NCBI GenBank assembly: GCA_965248035.1
Contig: OZ252054.1
Span: forward strand, 1,364,001-1,428,000
Direction of reading: 5' to 3'
Length of the DNA: 64,000 nucleotides
Source: BJGV01 sp964194745
GTDB taxonomy: Bacteria; Pseudomonadota; Gammaproteobacteria; Burkholderiales; Nitrosomonadaceae
The notes under the pieces: generated by a model
Databases searched by the model: none
What the model saw: the letters and a program-made list of their open reading frames with translations, nothing else
Told to the model about the DNA's origin: nothing
Program-made: the position numbers and the translations under genes
Shown: in pieces, positions 34,468-44,165 of the stretch
Layout of the letters: the number at the start of each line of letters is the position of its first letter
Numbering within the stretch: the first letter of the stretch is position 1

Positions 34468-35823
34468 TTACTTCCCAATACAAAAACGCGAAAATATCTC
34501 GCCCAGCAAGTCATCTGCGCTGAACTCACCAGTAATAGATGCTAGTGTTTGCTGAGCAAGCCGCAGCTCCTCCGCTAATAACTCCGACTGGATCTTTTCC
34601 TCGGTTATTTTGGTAGCGCTCTCCAAGTGTTTCTTGGCTTCCGCAAGCGCCCACAAATGGCGGCGGCGCGCCATAAACAAACCCTCACCCGCAGAATGCG
34701 GCCGCCAACCAACGATTTTTAACAGTTTCTGCCGGAGTAACTCAATGCCTGCACCAGTTTTTGCAGAAAGGTAAATTTCTAATTTGTCATTCTCATCTTT
34801 GATTCGCGGAACTTCTTTTAACAAATCTATTTTGTTGAATACGCGAATTAGTGGCACTCCCACCGGAAGTCTATCAAGTATCCTCTGGTCTCCAGCAGTC
34901 AGGCCCAAACGACTATCGGTCAGCAAAAGCACCAACCCCCCTTTTTCTATGGCTGCCCAAGCGCGGGCAATGCCAATTCTCTCTACTTCATCGTCTGTTT
35001 CTCGTAGTCCAGCTGTATCAATTAGATGCAGCGGCACACCTTCTATTTGGATTGACTCGCGAATGGCGTCTCGGGTGGTGCCAGGAGTTTCAGTAACGAT
35101 GGCCACCTCCTCCCTTGCCAACCTGTTCATTAAGCTAGATTTCCCCACATTGGGCTGGCCCACTAAAACCACGTGCACCCCTTCACGCAGCAAGCTGCCC
35201 TGCCGAGCGGAGGTAAGCACGTGCTCTAGTTGTGTCTGTATGCTTTTGAGCTTGTTATAAACGTCTGCGTGTTGCAAGAAACCCGTGTCTTCCTCTGGAA
35301 AATCCAGCGCCGCTTCTACAAACATGCGCAAATCGATAAGCGCCTTTGTCAGGCCGTGAATAGCAGCGGAAAACTCACCTTGCAATGAACGCATAGCGCA
35401 ACGCACAGCTTCGCCAGTACTGGCATCAATAACGTCGGCTACACTTTCAGCCTGAGCAAGGTCAAGTTTGTTGTTAAGGAACGCGCGCAGTGTAAACTCT
35501 CCAGGCTGGGCTAGCCGAGCGCCAGCGGAGAGACAGCGAGATAGCAACATGTTGATTACCGCCGGTCCGCCGTGGCCCTGAAGTTCCAACACATCTTCGC
35601 CGGTATAGGAATGAGGGGAGGGATAAAAGATAGCGATGCCCTGATCTATGATTAATCCGTTTTCATCCCTAAATTTGCTTAGGCTAGCGTATCGTTTCTT
35701 TGGACGAGCCCCCAGAACTACTTGGGCGATTTGTTGCAGGTTTTTACCGGAGATCCGCACTATGCCAATTCCACCTCTTCCTGGCGGAGTAGCGATGGCG
35801 GCAATGATGTCTGTGTTTCCCAT
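34468..35823 (-). CDS. mnmE: tRNA modification GTPase MnmE (TrmE)
   Basis: GTPase partner of MnmG in wobble-uridine modification, 451 aa. The N-terminal folate-binding domain starts DIIAAIATPPGRGGIGIVRISG. The GTPase domain shows G1 VGQPNVGKSSLMN, the switch TPGTTRD, G3 DTAGLR and G4 FNKIDLL. The protein ends in the catalytic C-terminal motif FCIGK, so it is full length. It is transcribed toward parS and mnmG. The order yidC-mnmE-mnmG-rsmG-parA-parB is conserved near proteobacterial origins. Confidence 0.97.
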   Translation of the reverse strand: MGNTDIIAAIATPPGRGGIGIVRISGKNLQQIAQVVLGARPKKRYASLSKFRDENGLIIDQGIAIFYPSPHSYTGEDVLELQGHGGPAVINMLLSRCLSAGARLAQPGEFTLRAFLNNKLDLAQAESVADVIDASTGEAVRCAMRSLQGEFSAAIHGLTKALIDLRMFVEAALDFPEEDTGFLQHADVYNKLKSIQTQLEHVLTSARQGSLLREGVHVVLVGQPNVGKSSLMNRLAREEVAIVTETPGTTRDAIRESIQIEGVPLHLIDTAGLRETDDEVERIGIARAWAAIEKGGLVLLLTDSRLGLTAGDQRILDRLPVGVPLIRVFNKIDLLKEVPRIKDENDKLEIYLSAKTGAGIELLRQKLLKIVGWRPHSAGEGLFMARRRHLWALAEAKKHLESATKITEEKIQSELLAEELRLAQQTLASITGEFSADDLLGEIFSRFCIGK

Positions 35824-35876
35824 GGGAATAAATTGAACCTGGGCCCAATTATATACGTTGCGGTCTTTCTCTCAGC

Positions 35877-37625
35877 TCATTTTTTCTTGATTGCCGGAAC
35901 AGTGGGGGTAGAGGGGGCATACATGCGCGTAATTTGCCATTGCTGCGCAATGGAAAGTGCATTATTGATTAAGGAGTACAACACCAGTCCTGCGGGAAAA
36001 AAGAAGAAAAGCACGCTGAAGACTACCGGTAGAATCTGCATTACCTTGGCCTGAATTGGATCAGTCGCTGTCGGGTTGAGTTTGGTTTGGATAAACATAG
36101 AAATCCCCATAATGACCGGCAACACATAATAAGGGTCGGGGGAGGACAGGTCCTGTATCCAAAGTGCAAATGGTGCGTAACGCAACTCCACGCTAGCAAG
36201 CAAGACCCAGAAAAGTGAGATAAATACCGGGATTTGAACCAAGATAGGCAAACAACCCCCCATGGGATTAATTTTTTCAGCTTTATAAAACTCCATCATT
36301 GCCTGGTTCATTTTCTGGCGATCATTTCCATGTTGTTCGCGCAATCGCTGCAATTTAGGAGTAACTGCTTTTAGTTTTGCCATGGAACGATAACCTGCCG
36401 CCGACAGGGGAAAAAATAGTAACTTGACCAACATTGTCAGAAGAATAATTGCGACCCCCCAGTTTCCGGTCCAGGAATGAAACAAAGACAACAACCAAAA
36501 CAAAGGTGCGCCGATAACGGTAAGCCAGCCATAATCAACCACTAAATCAAGGCCTTGCGCTAGTTCGGCCAGCTTGCTTTGCTCCTGCGGGCCCGCATAA
36601 AAGGGAACAACGACCCTAGCCGTTTCACCTGGTTGAATCGCGCCTACTGGCACAATTACCCCGGCGGTATATAGATTTTTTCCCAGGCTCTTTGCATAGT
36701 ACTCGCGCAAAGATTTGTCCTTGGGTAACCAAGCAGTAAGAAAATAATGCTCTTGCATAGCAATCCAGCCATTGTCGGCATTTTTGGGGTAAGTGGCTTT
36801 ACCTGTATCCAAATCGGGAAATTTAATTTTCTGGAATTTCTCCTCCTCGGTATAAACCGTTGCGCCCGTATATTGAGGAACCATCAAGCCTGAGCTTACT
36901 GAGGGTGTGCCATCACGCAACACCTGAAAATAAGAAAAGGGCTGGATTGCGCTGCCCCTCTGGTTGTCAATCTCGAAACTAACGTCAACAAGATAGCTGC
37001 CACGATGAAAAGTATAAATCTTGGTTACACTTATCCCTGCAACCTCAGGAGCAAACAGTCGTACCTCTACTTTGTCTTGGCCCGCTACTAACCTATATGT
37101 TCTGTAGTCGGCCGTATAGCGCGTCTTGTGGGTAGGAAGATCGTCTCCTATTAGCCCCGCCTGGGCAACATAAACCCGTGCAAATTGACTTTGTAACAAA
37201 GCAAAAGGCTTGTTTTTATCTTCCCTAGCTGGGTGACGCAACAATTCGAGATGACGCAAATCGCCGCCCGCGGTGTCGATTTCCGCTAACACCATGTCTG
37301 TTTTGACTAGGATTTTTTCTCCTGATTCCAGCTTGCTCGCTACGGCGGTGGAAACAACTCCTTCTTCTGAAGTAGGCTCCTTAGCTGGCTGAGCAGAGAT
37401 AAGTTTTTCTCCCGGTACCGGAGGCTCGTCTTGAAGCTGGGCGGTCGGCCCACTTTTTGGGTCTTGTGTCGCAAGGCTACTGGGAGGGGAGGAGCGCTGT
37501 TCCCCTTGCCGTCGCTCAATATTATTGTCGGAAGATTGTGGTTTTTGTTCCTTCTCCCATTCCTCCCACAAAAATAATGACGACGTGAAGAAAATCATGA
37601 CAAGAACAAGTTTTTTTATATCCAT
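35877..37625 (-). CDS. yidC: Membrane protein insertase YidC
   Basis: Inner-membrane insertase and chaperone, 582 aa, the length of Gram-negative YidC. Residues 4-20 form the first membrane segment. A large periplasmic beta-sandwich domain follows, from about 90 to 345 (ADYRTYRLVAGQDKVEVRLFAPE and after). The catalytic core starts with LDLVVDYGWLTVIGAPLFWLL and includes the hydrophilic-groove region AAGYRSMAKLKAVTPKLQRLRE and NPMGGCLPILVQIPVFISLFWVL. The end TPTVPAIKKK is basic. It belongs to the rpmH-rnpA-yidD-yidC run on the minus strand. Confidence 0.97.
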   Translation of the reverse strand: MDIKKLVLVMIFFTSSLFLWEEWEKEQKPQSSDNNIERRQGEQRSSPPSSLATQDPKSGPTAQLQDEPPVPGEKLISAQPAKEPTSEEGVVSTAVASKLESGEKILVKTDMVLAEIDTAGGDLRHLELLRHPAREDKNKPFALLQSQFARVYVAQAGLIGDDLPTHKTRYTADYRTYRLVAGQDKVEVRLFAPEVAGISVTKIYTFHRGSYLVDVSFEIDNQRGSAIQPFSYFQVLRDGTPSVSSGLMVPQYTGATVYTEEEKFQKIKFPDLDTGKATYPKNADNGWIAMQEHYFLTAWLPKDKSLREYYAKSLGKNLYTAGVIVPVGAIQPGETARVVVPFYAGPQEQSKLAELAQGLDLVVDYGWLTVIGAPLFWLLSLFHSWTGNWGVAIILLTMLVKLLFFPLSAAGYRSMAKLKAVTPKLQRLREQHGNDRQKMNQAMMEFYKAEKINPMGGCLPILVQIPVFISLFWVLLASVELRYAPFALWIQDLSSPDPYYVLPVIMGISMFIQTKLNPTATDPIQAKVMQILPVVFSVLFFFFPAGLVLYSLINNALSIAQQWQITRMYAPSTPTVPAIKKK

Positions 37626-37697
37626 CTTGCTTTGTTATTTTGTTTTTACAATAAAGGTTGCAAATCATGTTACAAATAATTTCAGCATGGCGTACAC

Positions 37698-37907
37698 CTA
37701 AGGAACGGGATCATGTCCGCCGCTGACCCACGGGTTGCAACGCAGAATCCGCCACATGCTCAGAAGTGTTCCTCGCAACAACCCGTGCTTAGCCAGCGCT
37801 TCGCGCGCATAATGCGCGCAGGAGGGGCTAAACCTACACGAGGGCCCAAAAAACGGGCTCAGGTAATATTGGTAAAACTTGATGAAGCCGATAATTATCC
37901 GCAACAT
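37698..37907 (-). CDS. yidD: Membrane protein insertion efficiency factor YidD
   Basis: Small membrane-associated protein of 69 aa. The diagnostic pattern FIKFYQYYLSPFFGPSCRFSP-SCAHYAREAL with its conserved cysteines is complete, followed by RILRCNPWVSGGHDPVP. It aids YidC-dependent insertion. It overlaps the rnpA end by 13 nt, as usual. Confidence 0.95.
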   Translation of the reverse strand: MLRIIIGFIKFYQYYLSPFFGPSCRFSPSCAHYAREALAKHGLLRGTLLSMWRILRCNPWVSGGHDPVP

Positions 37908-38257
37908 CGTTGTAATTGGGTCAATAGCGCGCTAGCTTCATCGATCATTCGAGATAAGTCATCCCTGGCAACTGGGCGGCGTAAACGAATCACCAAATCT
38001 AACCCTGCTAAATCTCGTTGTTGCTCTCGAAATAATTCGCGCAATAAACGTTTTGTTCGATTTCGTTTGGTTGCAAGTCGCTCAATTTTTCCAACAACAA
38101 TTAGACCTAATCTTGAATGGATAAGATCGTTGGGTTTAGCGAAAATTTGGAGAAATTCACTGCTTGCTGAACATCTAAACTGAATGACCGAGGAAAATTC
38201 TTTGGCCTTGTGCAACCTGTGACTTTTTGGCAACAAGCAAATAATACAATTCCTCAA
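37895..38257 (-). CDS. rnpA: Ribonuclease P protein component
   Basis: Basic protein subunit of RNase P that matures tRNA 5' ends, 120 aa in the longest form. The RHR-type signature is visible as ATKRNRTKRLLRELFREQQ, preceded by the RLHKAKEFSSV opening and the LGLIVVGKIERLA strand. The start is doubtful because there is no ATG. TTG at 38257 gives MRNCIICLLPKSHRLH, and TTG codons at 38236 or 38233 are closer to the usual family start. It sits between rpmH and yidD as in most bacteria. Confidence 0.92.
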   Translation of the reverse strand: MRNCIICLLPKSHRLHKAKEFSSVIQFRCSASSEFLQIFAKPNDLIHSRLGLIVVGKIERLATKRNRTKRLLRELFREQQRDLAGLDLVIRLRRPVARDDLSRMIDEASALLTQLQRCCG

Positions 38258-38286
38258 GCGTTAGATTTCTTTAAACAAGTTAAATT

Positions 38287-38421
38287 TTAAACCCCTAAAC
38301 GGGTGCGCCCTTTCGCACGACGGGCTCTAATAACGGCGGCCCCTCCACTAGTTTTCATACGAACCAGAAAACCATGGGTTCGCTTTCTCCGAATAACAGA
38401 TGGTTGATACGTGCGCTTCAT
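38287..38421 (-). CDS. rpmH: 50S ribosomal protein L34
   Basis: Ribosomal protein of 44 aa, opening MKRTYQPSVIRRKRTHGFLV and ending RAKGRTRLGV, essentially the universal L34 sequence. It is the first gene of the rpmH-rnpA-yidD-yidC transcript and is divergent from dnaA. Confidence 0.98.
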   Translation of the reverse strand: MKRTYQPSVIRRKRTHGFLVRMKTSGGAAVIRARRAKGRTRLGV

Positions 38422-38512
38422 TATTTATTCCCCTTCGCCCTTTAGCTTCAAAACTTTGGTTGACCGAAATTAGCCCCGAATTTTGTTCTGTGTTCTGCTA
38501 AATAAACCCCGT

Positions 38513-38542
38513 ATTACAACTCTTGACAGGGGACAATGTCAA
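38513..38542 (-). promoter_or_regulatory. rpmH promoter
   Basis: On the minus strand TTGACA (38537-38542) is 18 bp from TGTAAT (38513-38518), about 92 bp before the rpmH ATG. A TTGACA in the opposite direction (38523-38528) mirrors it, so divergent transcription toward dnaA is possible. Confidence 0.6.
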
Positions 38543-38851
38543 CTTTTATTTGTTCTCTGCTTGCATTTGCAGCAATGAAACTATTTCTTCTCTATTTGTT
38601 TCGATAGCAAAGCAATTAAAATACCACCGGGGCATTCTCTTGTACTATATCCTTCTTCGTTGGATATTATTAATCCTCTTGAGGACAAAATTCATTAAAA
38701 GCTCTTGATCTAGTTTAACAAATGGCCAAGCCTTCTTTTTCTTTTCCGGGACACTTCAATCCTGTGGATAAGCAAGCTGAAAAAGACTAGAATAGAAAAT
38801 CTTGTACACCGCTTTTAGCGTTCCTCTTTTCCGAACGAATATCTTAAAACC
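38543..38851 (+). other. Probable part of the replication origin (rpmH-dnaA spacer)
   Basis: AT-rich spacer between divergent rpmH and dnaA, the usual place of oriC in this gene order. One perfect DnaA box, TGTGGATAA (the complement of TTATCCACA), is at 38763-38771. I found no second perfect box here. A 61-codon open frame at 38523-38708 looks incidental. Confidence 0.55.
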
Positions 38852-40234
38852 ATGGCAACAATGGATACCTTTTGGCTTTCTTGTCTTGAACACTTCGAGA
38901 AAGAATTGAACGCCCAACAATTTAATACTTGGATTAAGCCGCTACAACTTAACTTATCCAGCGCACATAATGAACTCATCCTTGTTGCCCCCAACCGTTT
39001 TGTATTGCAATGGATCAAGGATAATTTTTTGCACCGTATTGAACAAATAGCAGAAAACCATTTCTCCAGAGATATCCATTTTCAACTAAAACTTGCTGAC
39101 AATGTACTAGAGAAAACAACTACCGCAATAGAAAAGGATGAGGCGAATGCTCCGCCTCCTTTGGCTCCAATAACGTCCTCCCCTATGCTGCGACGCCCCC
39201 CCATAGAAAAACACAAGAGTCGACTAAATCCATCTTTCACTTTCGACAACTTTGTTACCGGAAAAGCGAACCAGCTAGCACGCGCAGGAGCAATCCAAGT
39301 TGCAGAACGTCCGGGTGTTGCTTATAACCCGCTTTTTATCTACGGTGGGGTTGGGCTCGGTAAAACGCATTTAATCCAAGCTATCGGCAATTTTGTTCTC
39401 TTGCATTATAGCCAGGCAAAGGTTCGATACATTCACTCAGAAAAATATGTTTCTGATGTAGTCCGAGCATATCAACATAAAGCTTTCGATGAATTTAAAC
39501 GATATTATCATTCCCTAGATTTGCTTCTGATAGACGACATCCAGTTTTTTAGAGGGAAAAATCGAACACAGGAAGAATTTTTTTACGCTTTTAATGCGCT
39601 AATCGAGGCACACAAACAAGTGATAATCACTTGTGATTCCTATCCCAAAGAAATCTCTGGTGTGGAAGAGCGGTTAATTTCCCGCTTTGGCTGGGGTTTA
39701 ACCGTTGCGGTTGAGCCGCCAGAGCTAGAAATGCGGGTTGCTATCCTCTTGAAAAAAGCTTTAATAGAAAAGGTTTGTCTGGATGAAGGTGTTGCTTTTT
39801 TTATTTCTAAGCATATTCGCTCGAACGTGAGAGAACTAGAGGGAGCACTGAAACGTGTACTTGCTTATTCTCGCTTTACAGGTCATCAATTATCGTTAGA
39901 CCTTGCGCGTGAAGCATTGAAAGATTTGTTGGCGGTACAAAATCGTCAGATTTCAATTGAAAATATTCAGAAGACTGTTGCCGATTACTATAAGATTAAA
40001 GTTGCGGAGATGTATTCCAAAAAACGTTCGCGTATAATCGCCCGACCGCGACAAATGGCAATGGCTCTAGCTAAGGAACTGACTCCATTAAGTTTGCCTG
40101 ATATCGGGGAAGCTTTTGGAGGAAGAGATCACACGACGGTACTACATGGATATCGAAAAATTGCTGAGTTACGCGCCTCGAATTCCTCTACAAACCAAGA
40201 TTTTAATACTTTGCTACACATTTTACGCGGCTGA
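38852..40234 (+). CDS. dnaA: Chromosomal replication initiator protein DnaA
   Basis: Initiator ATPase of 460 aa. Domain I is FWLSCLEHFEKELNAQQFNTWIKPLQ. Domain III begins NPSFTFDNFVTGKANQLARA, with Walker A YGGVGLGKTHLIQAIG, Walker B LLLIDDIQFFRGKNRTQEEFF and the arginine-finger region SGVEERLISRFGWGL. Domain IV carries the DnaA-box recognition motif GGRDHTTVLHGYRKI. The first ATG (38852) is used; ATG 38861 is a near alternative. Neither has a strong ribosome-binding site. Confidence 0.98.
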   Translation: MATMDTFWLSCLEHFEKELNAQQFNTWIKPLQLNLSSAHNELILVAPNRFVLQWIKDNFLHRIEQIAENHFSRDIHFQLKLADNVLEKTTTAIEKDEANAPPPLAPITSSPMLRRPPIEKHKSRLNPSFTFDNFVTGKANQLARAGAIQVAERPGVAYNPLFIYGGVGLGKTHLIQAIGNFVLLHYSQAKVRYIHSEKYVSDVVRAYQHKAFDEFKRYYHSLDLLLIDDIQFFRGKNRTQEEFFYAFNALIEAHKQVIITCDSYPKEISGVEERLISRFGWGLTVAVEPPELEMRVAILLKKALIEKVCLDEGVAFFISKHIRSNVRELEGALKRVLAYSRFTGHQLSLDLAREALKDLLAVQNRQISIENIQKTVADYYKIKVAEMYSKKRSRIIARPRQMAMALAKELTPLSLPDIGEAFGGRDHTTVLHGYRKIAELRASNSSTNQDFNTLLHILRG

Positions 40235-40296
40235 AAACTAATGAACGTTTTGGGGATAATTGCCTATTCGCTTAAATGGCTAAATCTATTAACAAT

Positions 40297-40305
40297 CTAT
40301 CCACA
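40297..40305 (+). promoter_or_regulatory. Near-consensus DnaA box between dnaA and dnaN
   Basis: CTATCCACA differs from TTATCCACA by one base. The rest of the 189-bp dnaA-dnaN spacer is very AT-rich (40320-40420), so part of the origin or dnaN control may lie here. Confidence 0.45.
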
Positions 40306-40423
40306 TTAAATACCTATTTAATACAGCCTTCTTTTAAATCTTATCTCACTAACAATATTAGTTTTTTTAAAAAAATACCGGACTTAAACAAAGCTTATTA
40401 TTAATTATTAAAGTTTAAAAGAA

Positions 40424-41536
40424 ATGATACTAATACAAACTGATAAGGAAACCTTACTAAAACCACTACAGACAATTACAGGAATTGTTGAGCGTCGCCA
40501 CACATTACCAATACTTTCAAACGTACTAATAGAAAGTAAAAACAAAGAAATATTATGCGTTGTAACTGACTTAGAGATTCAAATAACTACTACTACAAAA
40601 AACAGCGCTGCTACCAAAGACAAAGTGTGTTCTATTACAGTCGCAGCAAAAAAACTTCAAGACATATTACGTGCCCTTCCTGACAAAACCCAGGTTACGT
40701 TAGAAGCTGAAGAGAGCCGACTGTTGGTGAAGGCAGGAAAAAGTCGATTTAATTTACAAACCCTTCCAGTAGAAGATTTTCCTAAGCTTCCAGAGAGCAA
40801 TGAATTACAGGAGAAGATAACAATAAAACAGGGAGAACTAAAAAGCCTTCTACTTCTCGTACAATATGCGATGGCACAACAAGATATACGATATTATTTA
40901 AATGGGCTTCTTCTAGTAATGGAAGAAAACCACTTAAAAGCGATTGCAACCGATGGCCACCGCTTAGGATTTGCCTTAATTCCACTCAAAGTGTCACAGG
41001 AAAAGAAAGAAATTATTCTTCCACGCAAAGCAGTGCTCGAATTAACCAAGCAATTAAGTGACAATGAGGAACCAGCAGTAATTGAGATTTTGAAAAACCA
41101 GATACGCTTCACCTTTTCAAATGTTGTGTTAGTCTCGAAAGTAGTGGACGGAAAATTTCCAGATTATAACCGTGTAATTCCATCTGGATACCAAAAGCAA
41201 ATTGAGGTAGATCGCTTACTTTTTTTACAAACGCTACAGCGAGCATCGATTTTGTCTAATGAAAAGTTTCATGGAGTACGCCTGATTTTAACAACGGGTA
41301 ATCTGCGCATAGTTTGTAGTAACAATGAGCAAGAAGAGGCACAAGAAGAACTAGAAGTGAAATATGAGGGAGAGGCGCTAGATATCGGGTTTAATATCTC
41401 CTACTTGCTAGATGTGCTTAATAACATAACAAGCAAAACCGTACAGTGTTCTTTTGGCGATGCAAACAGTAGCGCGTTAATTACCATTCCAAACAATGAT
41501 AATTTTAAGTATGTTGTAATGCCGATGCGAATATAA
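40424..41536 (+). CDS. dnaN: DNA polymerase III beta subunit (sliding clamp)
   Basis: Processivity clamp of the replicase, 370 aa, close to the standard 366. The three clamp domains are visible. The N-terminus has LLKPLQTITGIVERRHTLPILSNVLI. The centre has LPVEDFPKLPE and ATDGHRLGFALIPL. The end is the characteristic YVVMPMRI. AAAAGAA precedes the ATG. It sits between dnaA and gyrB in the standard order; recF is absent. Confidence 0.97.
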   Translation: MILIQTDKETLLKPLQTITGIVERRHTLPILSNVLIESKNKEILCVVTDLEIQITTTTKNSAATKDKVCSITVAAKKLQDILRALPDKTQVTLEAEESRLLVKAGKSRFNLQTLPVEDFPKLPESNELQEKITIKQGELKSLLLLVQYAMAQQDIRYYLNGLLLVMEENHLKAIATDGHRLGFALIPLKVSQEKKEIILPRKAVLELTKQLSDNEEPAVIEILKNQIRFTFSNVVLVSKVVDGKFPDYNRVIPSGYQKQIEVDRLLFLQTLQRASILSNEKFHGVRLILTTGNLRIVCSNNEQEEAQEELEVKYEGEALDIGFNISYLLDVLNNITSKTVQCSFGDANSSALITIPNNDNFKYVVMPMRI

Positions 41537-41650
41537 TAGCCCTCCAAAGATATAGAAAAAAGCCAGTGGGTACAAAAGTCACTTAGAATGCAGGGCGTCC
41601 GTTGCAACCCCCCCGAAAAACTGAACGTTACTTGAAAAAACAACTTTACT

Positions 41651-44077
41651 ATGAGCGCAAAACCCCGTTCCAAACAACAAAAGAACCAAAATCAGGAAGA
41701 ATACGGTTCGGATAACATAAAAATCCTAAAAGGATTAGAACCGGTTCTAAAGCGCCCAGGCATGTATATAGGCGATACCAGCGACAGCACAGGGTTACAT
41801 CATATGGTGTTTGAAGTGTTAGACAACGCTATTGATGAAGCCTTGGCCGGAGAATGCAACGAAATTACAGTCATCATTCATCCAGATAATGCTGTTAGCG
41901 TACAAGATAACGGGCGGGGGATCCCCACGGGAGTCAAGCAAGACGACGAACTGAAACGCACTGCTGCAGAAATTGTCATGACAGAACTTCATGCAGGCGG
42001 AAAGTTTGATGATGATTCCTACAAGGTGTCAGGCGGCTTGCATGGCGTTGGAGTATCCGTAGTAAACGCCTTATCAGAATGGCTTCGTCTTACCATCCGA
42101 CGTGATGGACAGATGTACCAAATGGAATTCCGCATGGGCGCACCGACTACCCAACTAACCAACATGGGCAAAACCGAGCGGCGCGGCACCGAGGTACATT
42201 TTCTTGCCAGCAAAGAAATTTTTGGAGATATTGAATATCACTACGATATTTTTGCAAACCGGCTGCGTGAACTTTCCTTTCTTAATAATGGCATTAAGAT
42301 TAACCTAATTGATCAGCGTACTAGTAAGGAAGAAAGTTTTGCCTTTGTAGGTGGGGTTAAAAGCTTTGTTGAATACATCAATCGTACCAAATCGGTTTTG
42401 CACCCCAATACCTTTTATGCTGCCGGAAAAAAAGAGAACATTCAAGTAGAAGTGGCGATGCAGTGGAACGATAGTTACGCTGAACAAGTTTTGTGTTTTA
42501 CTAACAATATTCCACAAAAGGATGGAGGCACTCACTTAACTGGCTTGCGTGCGGCCATGACGCGTACTCTTAATAGCTACATCGATAAGAATGAGTTGGC
42601 AAAAAAAACCAAAATTGAAACAACGGGCGATGATATGCGAGAAGGATTATCCTGTGTTTTATCGGTAAAACTATTTGAACCTAAGTTTTCTTCCCAAGTA
42701 AAAGAAAAATTAGTATCATCTGAAGTACGTCCGGCGGTGGAAGAAGTCGTAGCACAAAAACTTTCAGAGTTTTTGCTTGAGCGCCCGCTTGACGCCAAAA
42801 CCATCTGTGGCAAGATAATAGATGCAGCAAGAGCTCGCGAAGCTGCCAGAAAAGCCCGTGAATTAACCCGGCGTAAAGGAGTACTAGACGGGATGGGTCT
42901 GCCCGGGAAGCTTGCTGATTGCCAAGAAAAAGATCCAGCGCTATGTGAGCTCTACCTAGTCGAAGGTGATTCGGCGGGCGGGTCTGCTAAACAGGGGCGG
43001 GACCGCAAATTCCAGGCAATAATGCCGTTGAAAGGAAAGATCCTGAACGTCGAAAAGGCCCGTTTCGACAAACTGATCACGTCACAAGAAATTATTTCGC
43101 TTATTACCGCACTTGGAACCGGTATTGGCAAAGATGAATACAACCCTGATAAGTTACGCTACCATCGTATTATCATAATGACCGACGCGGACGTGGACGG
43201 TTCACATATTCGTACTTTGCTGCTTACATTTTTCTACCGGCAAATGCCAGAACTAATCGAGCGTGGATTTGTCTACATAGCCCAGCCGCCGCTCTACAAG
43301 GTTAAACATGGTAAACGAGAGCACTATGTTAAAGATGATCACGAACTCAAGCAATACCTGCTAAAACAGGCGCTGGCCAAAGCTGAACTACACACACATG
43401 AAGGAGTGCCGCCGTACACAGGAGAGAGGCTAACAAAGATCGCCAACAAATATTTGTTGGCGGAAGCTGTGATTGACCGCATGAGTCGGCTGATTGATAG
43501 TGAAGTGATGCATGCTTTGTTTCGTCATCCTGACGTAGATTTGAGTAGTGAAATTTCTGCTGCGAAAGGAGCTGCCAAACTAGCAGCGTATGTTAACGAA
43601 GTAGAAATTGTGCAAGAGTATGATCCTGTAAATGAAAACCATCGCTTGAAAATAACCCGCATGCACCATGGTAATAAGCGTGTTAGCTACCTCGACCAAG
43701 ATTTCCTACATAGCGGGGATTATGTTCATATAAAAGAAGCCGCTAAAGCACTTGATGGTTTGCTTGGCCCCGGCGCTTACGTTAAGCGAGGCGAACAAAA
43801 GCAGGTTGTCAGCGAATTCAAGCAAGCGCTTGATTGGTTGTTGCGGGAAGTGGAAAAAGATTTCAGCACCCAACGATACAAAGGGCTGGGCGAAATGAAT
43901 CCAACCCAATTATGGGAAACCACTATGGATCCCAAGAACCGGCGTCTATTGCGCGCCCAAATAGAGGATGGCATTACGACCGACGAAATTTTTACTACCC
44001 TAATGGGTGATGTGGTAGAGCCACGCCGGGCATTCATTGAGAATAATGCTTTAAGTGTTCGAAATTTGGATGTGTAG
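41651..44077 (+). CDS. gyrB: DNA gyrase subunit B
   Basis: ATPase subunit of gyrase, 808 aa. The GHKL ATPase part shows LEPVLKRPGMYIGDTSDSTG, DNAIDEALAGECNE, DNGRGIPTGV and GGLHGVGVSVVNALS. The TOPRIM part shows VEGDSAGGSAKQGRDRKFQA, PLKGKILNVEKAR and MTDADVDGSHIRTLL. The C-terminal Gram-negative insertion and QLWETTMDPKNRRLL are present. The first 20 residues, rich in Lys and Gln, are variable. It ends the dnaA-dnaN-gyrB run. Confidence 0.98.
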   Translation: MSAKPRSKQQKNQNQEEYGSDNIKILKGLEPVLKRPGMYIGDTSDSTGLHHMVFEVLDNAIDEALAGECNEITVIIHPDNAVSVQDNGRGIPTGVKQDDELKRTAAEIVMTELHAGGKFDDDSYKVSGGLHGVGVSVVNALSEWLRLTIRRDGQMYQMEFRMGAPTTQLTNMGKTERRGTEVHFLASKEIFGDIEYHYDIFANRLRELSFLNNGIKINLIDQRTSKEESFAFVGGVKSFVEYINRTKSVLHPNTFYAAGKKENIQVEVAMQWNDSYAEQVLCFTNNIPQKDGGTHLTGLRAAMTRTLNSYIDKNELAKKTKIETTGDDMREGLSCVLSVKLFEPKFSSQVKEKLVSSEVRPAVEEVVAQKLSEFLLERPLDAKTICGKIIDAARAREAARKARELTRRKGVLDGMGLPGKLADCQEKDPALCELYLVEGDSAGGSAKQGRDRKFQAIMPLKGKILNVEKARFDKLITSQEIISLITALGTGIGKDEYNPDKLRYHRIIIMTDADVDGSHIRTLLLTFFYRQMPELIERGFVYIAQPPLYKVKHGKREHYVKDDHELKQYLLKQALAKAELHTHEGVPPYTGERLTKIANKYLLAEAVIDRMSRLIDSEVMHALFRHPDVDLSSEISAAKGAAKLAAYVNEVEIVQEYDPVNENHRLKITRMHHGNKRVSYLDQDFLHSGDYVHIKEAAKALDGLLGPGAYVKRGEQKQVVSEFKQALDWLLREVEKDFSTQRYKGLGEMNPTQLWETTMDPKNRRLLRAQIEDGITTDEIFTTLMGDVVEPRRAFIENNALSVRNLDV

Positions 44078-44165
44078 GCAATCTTTGGTGGAGTTATGGT
44101 GCACATAACACATAAAGTAGGGGTGTGCCGTTTTAATTTTGACGGCGAGGTTTGCGAATAAAATT

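Noticed and set aside
38523..38708. 61-codon frame in the rpmH-dnaA spacer
   Set aside because: It lies in the probable origin region, with no ribosome-binding site or known family.
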